In this document: positions 56,429 to 64,000 of the stretch, piece by piece
Position numbering within the stretch: the first letter of the stretch is position 1
Layout of the letters: each line of letters opens with the position of its first letter
Source of the DNA: Thecamonas trahens ATCC 50062
Taxonomy: Eukaryota; Apusozoa; Apusomonadida; Apusomonadidae
DNA: 64,000 nt
Direction: 5' to 3'
Assembly (NCBI RefSeq): GCF_000142905.1
Contig: NW_013657642.1
Coordinates: forward strand, 3,688-67,687
Translations under genes and position numbers: made by a program
The notes under the pieces: generated by a model
Told to the model about the DNA's origin: nothing
The model's input: only the letters and a program-made list of their open reading frames with translations
The model's database searches: none

Positions 56429-59400
56429 TTACTTTCCAGCGGTCTTACCAACGCCAGCAGTGGCATCGGCAGCGGTGACCTTGGCTTTCTTGGCTTTCGC
56501 CTTGGTCTTGGCCTTTGCTTTCTTGGCCTTTGCTTTGGCTTTGTCCTTGTCCTTGTCCTTGGCCTTGTCCTTGGCCTTGTCCTTGTCCTTGGCCTTGGCC
56601 TTGCCCTTGGCCTTGTCCTTGTTCTTGGCCTTGGCCTTGGCCTTCTTGGCTTTCCCCTTGGTCTTGTCCTTGTCCTTGTCCTTGTTCTTCGACTTGCTCG
56701 TCTCGCTCTTGGACGAGAACGGACCACGGTGCGGGCCGGACGGCAAGTCTGCGCCCGAGTTCTTGGCAGCGAGGCGGGCTTTCTTGACGTAGTGGCGGAG
56801 GGCGGCGACCCAGTCGTTGCGCTCTTTCTCTGTTGCGGCGTCGAGGTCGAGCGAGTCGCCATCTGCGGTGAGAACAGAGAACGAGCGGTGCTGCTGCTCG
56901 AGCTTGCCCGACTTGGAGAAGGTCTCTGTCACCTGGCCCTTAACAACGTCAATGATCTGGGTCATGTCGATGGCGCCGCCGGACGACGAGCGAGAGAGCG
57001 GCGGCGGGGCCGAGGTGGCGCCAAGCGAGACAAGGTTGTCCGACGATGAGATGCGAGTCTTGTACACAAGAGTAAAGACATTGTCAGCGATGACGCAGGC
57101 GACAAAGACCGGCTTAGTCTTGCCCTTGGTGTGAAGGGTAAACTGGTTCCCCGAGGTGATGCGCTTCCGCATGCGGAACTCGAGGACCATAGATGAGGTG
57201 TCTGAGCCGCCCGCAAACGACGACTTGAGGTCGACGGCAAGGTTGCCGATGGTGGCGAGCTTGCGGTTGGCGGCCTTGAACTCCTTCGACGTCATGTGCT
57301 GCGACGACGACATGGACGAGATGCGCGCGAGCGTCGACGAGAGCGAGTCAAGCACCTCGTTCATGGCCGGAGAGTCGACACCGGTGCCGTCGGCGCGAGC
57401 ATCGAGCAGTCGCCCGAGGATAAACGCGAGGTTGGTCCGCATGTTGAGAATGTGCGACTTGCGGGCTGACGAGAGGGACTCGAGACAGGCGTCGAGCGGC
57501 GGGCGCGTGGCCGGGTCGATGCAGTTGGCGGCCGGCTCTGAGACGGCGCGAAGAAACTGGGTCATGCTTGCAAAGTGCGAGGCAAGGACCGGATTGATGA
57601 CCACCAGCATCGGGTTCTTCCGCCCGTCAAACAGTAGCATGTTGCCGATCTTTTGCAGGGCGCGCGCGAGCGTTCGGTACAGCGGCTTGTTCATCGGCAC
57701 CTCGGCGTCGATGCCGTAGACCTTTGGCGTGAGAAGGGCCGGCGCAAAGAAGCGGAGAATGACAAAGGCCGAGACGGCCTGGAGGGCGAGAGCGTCGCGG
57801 GCCGAGGCACGGCCTGCGGCCCGCGCGCCGACCGGGCTGCCGCCGGCCTGTGCACTCGACGCCGATGCCGACGCCGATGCCGACTCGGTGTCCGAGTACG
57901 AGTACGAGTCCGAGTACGAGTAGCCTGACGACGACGATGACGACAGCGAGGTTTCGGTGTCTGTGGCGGGATGTGCAGCGGTGCTCCCGGCGGCTGGCCC
58001 CGCCGCCGCTGGGCGGTCGAGTACGATGCGGTAGACCCGGGCAAAGAGCTCGCGGAGGATGCGCGGCATCGAGTTGATCGAGGCAAAGATGACGCCAAGC
58101 AGGTCGTTGATGGCGGTGGTGAGGAGGGCGAGGGCAGCTTCGCCGCCGGTGGCCAGGTCAAACTCGGCCGAGGGCGGGCAGAGAGTAGCGAGCCGCTCAA
58201 AGAGCGAGCCGTAGATGTCGGCAAGGAGGGGCCGCCGGCGCGGCGGAGAAGGTGTGAAACAGCGAGCGAGGAGATGGTGTTGGCGCGGAAAATGGTTGAG
58301 GAGTGGGCCCGGACCGAGGCAACGTCGATCGAGAGCAGGACGTCGAGCATGTCGATGAGCCGGCCGTCGGCCTTGCCGGTCTGCGGGTGGGTTCGGAAGA
58401 GGGCGAGGCCGACGTCGACAAGAGCGGTGGCCATGGACTTGGACGAGATGGTAAGCGAGCAGAGGAGGCGGACGGCGGCATGGTCGTCGCATCCAGGTCC
58501 ACCAAACAGCAGCTCGCAGAGCGGCTTGTACTCGAGGAGCGGGAGCGTGATGTCTTCGGTGTACATAAACTTGACCTTGACCCGGCCAAAGGCTCCGGGC
58601 AGTGCAGGGTAGCCCGAGTACGAGACCTCGTCGTAGACCCGCGGGTTGAGCTTGAGCCAGCAGTCCTGGACCACGTTTGGCTGCAAGTCGGAGAGAGGAA
58701 AGACGACCTGGCCTAGGAAAGCATCCTTGTTCCGCCTCACCACATGGTTGACGAGCACGGTGAACGAGGCAACCTTGTCTTCGTCGACCGGCACCACAAA
58801 CCGCTCGTTGAACTGCGGGTGGGTTGTTCCCTTGACCACCTTGGTCTTGTGGACGGTGTCGCCGATGCAGATCGAGACACACGGATTGGCGGCCGAGCCC
58901 TCTCGCGGCGCGAGGTTCGACGCCTCCAGCACCTGTAGGTGCAGCGCGTCGGGCTTGCCCGGGTGTGACTTGGCGTAGAGGAGCTTGACGTGGACCTCGC
59001 CCGAGACGTGGTGCTTGGACGACGTCGTCTTGGGCTGCAGATTGTACTCGGACTGGACAACCACACCCGAATTCATGTCGCGGAGCGGGAGCTCGACGTA
59101 TCCAAGCACGCGGTCCTTCTTCTTGCGCTCCTGAGCAAGCGTGATGAGAAAAACCTCAAAGTTGGGTCGTCCCGGTGAGAGCGCAAAAGTCTTGCCGGCA
59201 AACGAGGCGTAGAGCCCGGTTCGCGTGCTAGACGCCAGTGACGAGCGCCGCGAGCCGTCCGACTCGATGATCGCGGTGAGGAGGTCGTCTGACTTGTTGC
59301 GCATGACCGGCGACGGCGCGTCCGAGTCTCGGCGTGTCGGCGTGAGCAGCGCCGACGTGACTTCGACCGACGGCTCGGCGGTCGGGTCCGACGGCATGAT

Positions 59401-59966
59401 CCTGCGTGGCGTCACCGGAATGCTGGACGTCATTGGCGACGGCGGCGATACTGGTTCCGAGACTATCGCGCTGTTGCGCGGCGTCGAGTGGCCCGACGCC
59501 ATCAGCTTGCTTGCCGAGCCGGTTTTGGTAAAGGTGTGCAGCTTTTTGGTGTCGGTCCGCGCGTACAACCCGCCGCCCGAGACCGAGCAGTAGACCATGC
59601 CCTTGGAGGCCTTGGACGAGCCGGCGGCCGCCGACGTCGACGGCAGGATGACCCGCTTGATCTCGATCGAGAGCTTGCGGTCGATGAGAGAAGCTGCGCC
59701 CATGCGCGCGATGAACGACGAGTTCTTGCGCTTGACCAGAAACGGGCGGTTTGGCGTCTTGGGCTTCATCCCGCTCGGAATTACCGGCGACGCCACCCGC
59801 GCCGGCATCGAGCTCGCTGCCAGCCCGTCCTCGAGTGAGGACGATGACGAGTACGACGACTTGAACGAGGCTTCGTCACCGGCAGACGGCGGGCCAGCCA
59901 TGGCAGCAGGACGCATCGTCGTTGTCGGCAACAGCACCTCTTCCGACGCCGACGCCGACTCAGACA

Positions 59967-59999
<33 letters not shown>

Positions 60000-60383
60000 C
60001 CACTGTGTTAGGCCGGGGATGGATGTACGCGGGCGTGGGAGCAGAGGAGTGGGATGAAGACGAGGATGCCGATGCGGAAGCCGAGGACGTTGAGCTGGAC
60101 GACGATCCCGACGTCGATGACGAGCTCGACGATGAACATGAACTCGAGTCTGATCCCGAGTCTGATCCCGAGTCTGATCCCGAGTCCGAGCCCGATAGCA
60201 CACAAGGAAGCAGCTGCGGCGATGAGACCGGGGTGACGCGAGTGGGTGTGGGCGGCTCGATCGAGACCTGGACCTTCTCATCGCGCGGGCCATGGCGGAA
60301 TACGTCCTCGTCAGCAACGGGAGGCACTTTTTCAGGGAGCGGCGGGTGAGGAGGGCTGGCTCCGGCAGCCACCACCTCAGCGA

Positions 60384-60420
<37 letters not shown>

Positions 60421-60510
60421 GGTAGGGATAGGGGTAGTGGTGGTGGTGGTGGTGGTGGTGGTAGGCTTTGCAGGCATGGGTGGCGGGGTGGACGAGGCCG
60501 ACATGGCCAT
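56429..60510 (-). CDS. C2-RasGAP-PH GTPase-activating protein, one apparent frameshift
   Basis: About 1360 residues once the slip at GGGG 58228-58231 is repaired. The N-terminal 240 residues are Thr/Pro, Ser and acidic tracts. Two C2 regions follow (about 60 residues before VLGYVELPLRDMNSGVVVQ, then LHLQVLEASNLAPREGSAAN ... FVVPVDEDKVASFTVLVNHV). The RasGAP domain has the arginine finger in TIFRANTISSLAV, ADIYGSLFERLA, and FVILRFFAPALLTP (the FLRxxxPA block), then LARALQKIGNMLLFDG. It is interrupted by a Ser/Tyr insert with GYSYSDSYSYSDTES. A PH-like domain ends in WVAALRHYVKK. The last 90 residues are lysine-rich KAKAK/KDKDK repeats. The order C2-C2-RasGAP-PH resembles RASAL/RASA4. It should switch off Ras-type GTPases at membranes; the basic tail could add membrane or nucleic-acid binding. 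Confidence 0.88.
56478..56690 (-). repeat. hexamer-based repeat coding a Lys/Ala/Asp tail
   Basis: On the minus strand AAGGCC and AAGGAC units alternate for about 200 bases and encode KA and KD dipeptides at the C-terminus of the RasGAP protein. Confidence 0.85.
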
Positions 60511-60648
60511 ATGGAGTGACAGCGGGAGGGGGGCGGAGGGGGGGGGAGGAGGGAGGGAGGGGGCGGAGGGGGGGGGGGGGGCGAGGGGGAGGGGAAGGGG
60601 CAGTCACTTATATTGCGTGGGTTCGTCGGTGGGGCTGGTCGCCTGGTT
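60511..60648. promoter_or_regulatory. 138-bp divergent promoter, RasGAP / MCCC1
   Basis: Very G-rich on the plus strand, with long G runs at 60528-60600. A TTATATT at 60608-60614 lies 35 nt upstream of the MCCC1 ATG at 60649 and could be a TATA element. Confidence 0.4.
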
Positions 60649-62712
60649 ATGGTCTGTGACTGCGCGTGCATGCGCTGGACGGGGATAGCGTTCAAGAAGA
60701 TTCTGGTGGCCAACCGGGGAGAGATTGCGGCGCGCGTGATGCGGTCGGCGGCGGCGATGAACACGGCGACGGTGGCGGTGCACTCGACGGCGGACGCCAA
60801 CTCGCTGCATGTCAAGATTGCCGATGAGGCGGTGTGCATTGGCCCGCCGCCGTCGGCCGAGTCGTATCTGCAGATGGATGCCATTCTGGAGGCGGCCAAG
60901 GCGACCGGCGCGCAGGCCATCCACCCGGGCTACGGCTTCCTCTCGGAGAACGCCGAGTTCTCGCGCAAGTGCACTGCTGAGGGCATTACCTTTATCGGCC
61001 CGCCGCCCGAGGCCATGATTGCCATGGCCTCCAAGTCCAAGTCGAAGGAAATCATGGAGGCCGCCAACGTGCCGGTCGTTCCGGGCTACTACGGCGACGA
61101 CCAGAGCCTTGAGCGGCTGACCGCCGAGGCCAAGACCATCGGCTATCCGATCATGATCAAGGCCGTCATGGGCGGCGGTGGCAAGGGCATGCGCATTGTC
61201 CGGTCCGAGGCCGAGCTCGAGCGCTCGCTGGCGTCGGTCAAGTCCGAGTCGCTCTCGTCGTTTGGCGACGACGGCGTGCTCATCGAAAAGTACCTCGAGG
61301 TTCCGCGCCACATCGAGCTGCAGGTCTTTGCCGACACCCACGGCAACGTCGTGCACCTCTTTGAGCGCGACTGCTCGGTCCAGCGCCGCCACCAGAAGGT
61401 GCTGGAGGAGGCACCGGCGCCGGGCATGGACGAGGGCTGGCGCGCCGACATGGGCGCCGCCGCCGTCGCCGCCGCCAAGGCTGTCAACTACGTTGGTGCA
61501 GGCACCGTCGAGTTTATCGTCGACACCACCGACAACTCGTACTACTTTATGGAGATGAACACCCGCCTCCAGGTCGAGCACCCGGTCACCGAAATGATCA
61601 CCGGTCAGGACCTGGTCCAGCTCCAGCTCCAGGTTGCCGCCGGCGCCACCTTGCCGTTTGAGCAGGACGATCTCGCCATCAACGGCCATGCCATCGAGGC
61701 CCGCATCTACGCCGAGGATCCCGACAACGACTTTCTGCCCGGCACCGGCACCCTCGAGCACCTCGACCCGCCGCCGGTCTCCGACTCGGTCCGCGTCGAC
61801 ACCGGTGTGGTTCAGGGTGACGAGATCTCCGTCTTCTACGACCCCATGATTGCCAAGCTCATCGTGTGGGCACCTGACCGCGCCGCCGCCCTCGCCAAGC
61901 TCGGGCACGCCCTCGACGACTACCACATTGTCGGCCTCAAGACCAACATTCCCTTTGTCCGCTCCATCCTCGACCACCCGGCCTTTGCCGACGCCACCGG
62001 CCTCGAGACCGGCTTCATCCCCAAGTACGGCGATGACCTCCTGGCCCCGCGGCCTATCGCGCCGACCGCGCACGCCATGGCTGCCCTTGCCTCGGCCCTC
62101 GCCGCAGACCCCGGTCTGGCCCACGGCGCCACCTCGGTCCTCGGCGCCTCCTCGCCCTGGGCCACCGAGGCCGGCTTCCGCCCCAACCACGACCGCACCG
62201 CCTCGCTCGCCCTCGGCGACGTCGACGTTCACATCACCACCAACACCGTCGGCGGCGTCCCGCGCCACTTTACCATCACCGTCGGCGACGAGGTCTTCGA
62301 GAACGTCACCGGCGAGTACGACGTTGAGACAGGCGCCCTCGTCGCCCGCATGGGCAACAACACCCTCAAGGCCAAGGTCGTCTTTGAAGCCGCAGGCACG
62401 GCTGTTCACCTCTTTTCCGGACCCACACGCGTCGCCTTTGACCTGCCGCGGCCCGAGTTCCTCGACGCCACCCTCGCCGGCTCAGCAGGCTCGCTCAACG
62501 CGCCCATGCCTGGCAAGATCCTGCAGGTCCTCGTCAAGCCCGGCGACGCTGTCGTTGCCGACCAGCCGCTCGTCGTCATGGAGGCCATGAAGATGGAGCA
62601 CACCATCTGCGCCACCCGCGACGGCGTAGTCTCGGCTGTCTCGTTCTCGCCGAACGACATTGTCGACAAGGACGCCATCCTTGTCGAGCTCGAGGCCGAG
62701 GATGAGGAGTAA
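60649..62712 (+). CDS. MCCC1: methylcrotonoyl-CoA carboxylase biotin-carboxylase subunit
   Basis: 687 residues from the ATG at 60649, or 680 from 60670. The biotin carboxylase domain is complete: FKKILVANRGEIAARVMRS, IHPGYGFLSENAEF, the ATP loop KAVMGGGGKGMRIVRSEAEL, FERDCSVQRRHQKVLEEAPA, AKAVNYVGAGTVEF, MEMNTRLQVEHPVTEMITGQ, YDPMIAKLIVWA. After a BT domain, the biotinyl domain holds Lys648 in EAMKMEH. Several stretches (SVQRRHQK, YDPMIAKLIVWA, NIVGL-like HIVGLKTN) match MCCC1 better than PCCA. It carboxylates methylcrotonoyl-CoA in leucine breakdown with a beta subunit encoded elsewhere. Oddly, the N-terminus (MVCDCACMRWTGIAFKK) is short and not a clear mitochondrial presequence, so a 5' exon may be missing. 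Confidence 0.92.
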   Translation: MVCDCACMRWTGIAFKKILVANRGEIAARVMRSAAAMNTATVAVHSTADANSLHVKIADEAVCIGPPPSAESYLQMDAILEAAKATGAQAIHPGYGFLSENAEFSRKCTAEGITFIGPPPEAMIAMASKSKSKEIMEAANVPVVPGYYGDDQSLERLTAEAKTIGYPIMIKAVMGGGGKGMRIVRSEAELERSLASVKSESLSSFGDDGVLIEKYLEVPRHIELQVFADTHGNVVHLFERDCSVQRRHQKVLEEAPAPGMDEGWRADMGAAAVAAAKAVNYVGAGTVEFIVDTTDNSYYFMEMNTRLQVEHPVTEMITGQDLVQLQLQVAAGATLPFEQDDLAINGHAIEARIYAEDPDNDFLPGTGTLEHLDPPPVSDSVRVDTGVVQGDEISVFYDPMIAKLIVWAPDRAAALAKLGHALDDYHIVGLKTNIPFVRSILDHPAFADATGLETGFIPKYGDDLLAPRPIAPTAHAMAALASALAADPGLAHGATSVLGASSPWATEAGFRPNHDRTASLALGDVDVHITTNTVGGVPRHFTITVGDEVFENVTGEYDVETGALVARMGNNTLKAKVVFEAAGTAVHLFSGPTRVAFDLPRPEFLDATLAGSAGSLNAPMPGKILQVLVKPGDAVVADQPLVVMEAMKMEHTICATRDGVVSAVSFSPNDIVDKDAILVELEAEDEE

Positions 62713-62728
62713 ATGCGCCTCCCGCCAC

Positions 62729-63721
62729 TCACTCGAGCCCGCCAGTGTCAATCAGCCAAGGCTCGTGGTCAAAGTCAAGCCCGAGCACGTCGCGGAGCTG
62801 GACGTGGATGCGGTAGGTGGTGACCAGATCAAGCGGGCCGTCCACCACAAACGCAAACGTGCCGGTTGCCGCCACAAAGTACCCATGTCCGTCCACAACG
62901 TATGTCGTGTCACCAAGCGAGACCACGCTCCATAGCGCCGTAAAGATCCACGGCACTGACTCGATGCCCGCCGCCAGCAGCTCCACCACCACCTCCATCG
63001 CCAGCGAGAACTGAAAGACAGCATGCTTCCGTGGAAAGTTGAGCGCAAACTTGATCGGTGCGAGCGCAGCCATCGGCGCCTGCAGCATGTGCAGCCGCCA
63101 CGGATCGTCTGCCGCCCACGGAAGCGGTGCCATTCCGTCACGAAAGCCTCGCATTGCCGCCGGCAGGCTCTCTACGCTGTACAGCTGCGCTGTCGCTAGC
63201 TCGTCTCTGCTGTTCCCAAACCCGAGCCGCATCTTGGCCATCACCACAGCGTCGGGCACCACGCCTGCCCGCCAAAGCGATGCCGTCGGATGCAGCAGCC
63301 CCCACCCAAGCACCATTCCGCCCAGCTCGAGCCGCATCTCTTCGGCCGGCCAGCCGAGCGCTTCGGCCACCACCTCGCGAGCATCGGCGATGGCAGCCGA
63401 GAGTGGGAGGACGACCACAACAGTCGTGCTTGGCGCCGAGATCACAATCTCGACGGGGCGCCTTGTCAGGAACGAGTCAAGCGCCATGATCATCCCTCGC
63501 CAGTCGGTATCCGCCACTCGTCCACCTTCAGGTGGCGCATGGATGGGCGCAATGGCGGTGTGTGCCAGGCGGATGCGGTAGATGCGGCGAAGAAGGAACG
63601 GATCGCGTGCTATGGAAGCCAGCCGGGTGCAGGTACATGCCACAGCCGCCAGGGAGGCTGGCGATGACACACCGAGTTGGACGAGGATGTGGTGGACGAG
63701 TTCTGTTGGAAGGCTCTCCAT
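62729..63721 (-). CDS. F-box protein with central ubiquitin-like domain
   Basis: 330 residues. Residues 1-50 form an F-box: SLPTELVHHILVQLGVSSPA, SLAAVACTCTRLASIARDPF, LLRRIY. Residues about 90-170 read like a ubiquitin fold: VEIVISAPSTTVVVVLPLSA, then AREVVAEALGWPAEEMRLEL, GGMVLGWGLLHPTASLW, VPDAVVMAKMRLG. These parallel the order of ubiquitin's strands, helix, LIFAGKQL turn and final LVLRLRGG strand. The last 150 residues are unassigned. F-box proteins recruit substrates to SCF ubiquitin ligases. The UBL could bind the proteasome or a partner. The UBL call is from pattern only. Convergent with MCCC1, 16 nt between stops. Confidence 0.7.
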   Translation of the reverse strand: MESLPTELVHHILVQLGVSSPASLAAVACTCTRLASIARDPFLLRRIYRIRLAHTAIAPIHAPPEGGRVADTDWRGMIMALDSFLTRRPVEIVISAPSTTVVVVLPLSAAIADAREVVAEALGWPAEEMRLELGGMVLGWGLLHPTASLWRAGVVPDAVVMAKMRLGFGNSRDELATAQLYSVESLPAAMRGFRDGMAPLPWAADDPWRLHMLQAPMAALAPIKFALNFPRKHAVFQFSLAMEVVVELLAAGIESVPWIFTALWSVVSLGDTTYVVDGHGYFVAATGTFAFVVDGPLDLVTTYRIHVQLRDVLGLDFDHEPWLIDTGGLE

Positions 63722-63913
63722 GTAGAAAGATGGTGCCGCAGTTGGGCGGGGTGCGGTGCTGCTTGCCTGCGGCCTCGCCCACCTGGCGGCTGCCGGCTGC
63801 TGTCGGCTGCCCGGTCGATGGTGCGAGTCATCGCCAGATCCAAGGCGGGAGCGCTATGCTGATGGTAGAGATGGTGATGTTGTTAATGATGAAAGTAGAG
63901 AGGACAATCGCTG

Positions 63914-64000
63914 CTACTTTGCGGCGGCGCTCGAGCCGAGGCCGAGTCCTCGGCGGAGGAGGGCGACGTTAACGACGGCGAGAATGCCGGTGACCAAGAA
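63914..64000 (-). CDS. C-terminal end of a membrane protein, cut by window edge
   Basis: The last 28 codons before a TAG at 63914-63916 read FLVTGILAVVNVALLRRGLG then LGSSAAAK: a hydrophobic helix followed by a basic, small-residue tail. The gene continues to the right of the window. Too short for a family call. The 192 bases between this stop and the F-box start hold nothing else recognised. Confidence 0.5.
   Translation of the reverse strand, partial: FLVTGILAVVNVALLRRGLGLGSSAAAK

Overview
The window is nuclear DNA of a GC-rich, gene-dense, intron-poor eukaryote. It carries AP-3 delta, ERCC1, a spliceosomal cyclophilin, an m-AAA protease, SLC12 transporter, synapsin, MEIG1, selenoprotein T and GT-AG introns. 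The mix of opisthokont-like genes with flagellum-associated ones (MEIG1, SSX2IP-like), GC-rich coding sequence and small 5'-biased introns fits a free-living heterotrophic flagellate. My best guess is an apusomonad such as Thecamonas; that is recognition by style, not a database match.

Layout. Bases 1-480 are AT-rich, and 480-1680 are C-rich low-complexity DNA with no gene I trust. From about 1.7 kb onward genes are packed with alternating orientation. Head-to-head pairs share short upstream regions: NUDT15-like/m-AAA, SSX2IP-like/STE20 kinase, ERCC1/SMP protein, TMEM214-like/synapsin, MEIG1/DUF4197, small membrane protein/SelT, RasGAP/MCCC1. Tail-to-tail pairs have stops 2-70 nt apart. In order the genes are: small membrane protein (-), CCA-adding enzyme (+), redoxin-like secreted protein (+), trypsin-like membrane protease (-), AP-3 delta (+), NUDT15-like (-), m-AAA protease (+), coiled-coil repeat protein (+), SSX2IP-like (-), STE20 kinase (+), succinyl-CoA ligase beta (+), ERCC1 (-), SMP lipid-transfer protein (+), NTE/PNPLA6-7 esterase (+), ankyrin protein (+), TMEM214-like (-), synapsin (+), MEIG1 (-), DUF4197 (+), PPIH (-), SLC12 (-), subtilase (-), stand-alone ABC ATPase (-), assembly gap, NUDT19 (+), questin-oxidase-like (-), small membrane protein (-), selenoprotein T with SECIS (+), very large multipass receptor-like protein (+), C2-RasGAP-PH protein (-), MCCC1 (+), F-box/ubiquitin-like protein (-), and a partial gene at the right edge.

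Three cross-cutting signals stand out. (1) All seven introns I could place begin GTACG(T/C) and all lie at the extreme 5' end of their genes; in the AP-3 delta gene the intron splits the start codon itself (A|TG). (2) Six genes are interrupted by ten apparent single-base losses, always in the same direction and often in short homopolymers. This looks like consensus error rather than ten pseudogenizing events. (3) A Tyr/Ser-rich motif of the YSYxYSYDE type recurs in cytosolic parts of four otherwise unrelated proteins. The selenoprotein T gene, with an in-frame TGA and a well-formed SECIS in its 3' UTR, shows that this organism decodes UGA as selenocysteine.

Functionally the genes cover mitochondrial metabolism (succinyl-CoA ligase, MCCC1, m-AAA protease), membrane traffic and lipid handling (AP-3 delta, SMP protein, NTE, synapsin), nucleic-acid maintenance (ERCC1, CCA enzyme, Nudix enzymes), cilia (MEIG1, SSX2IP-like), signalling (STE20 kinase, RasGAP) and extracellular or cell-surface chemistry (two secreted-type proteases, the large receptor). 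No operon-like logic links them.
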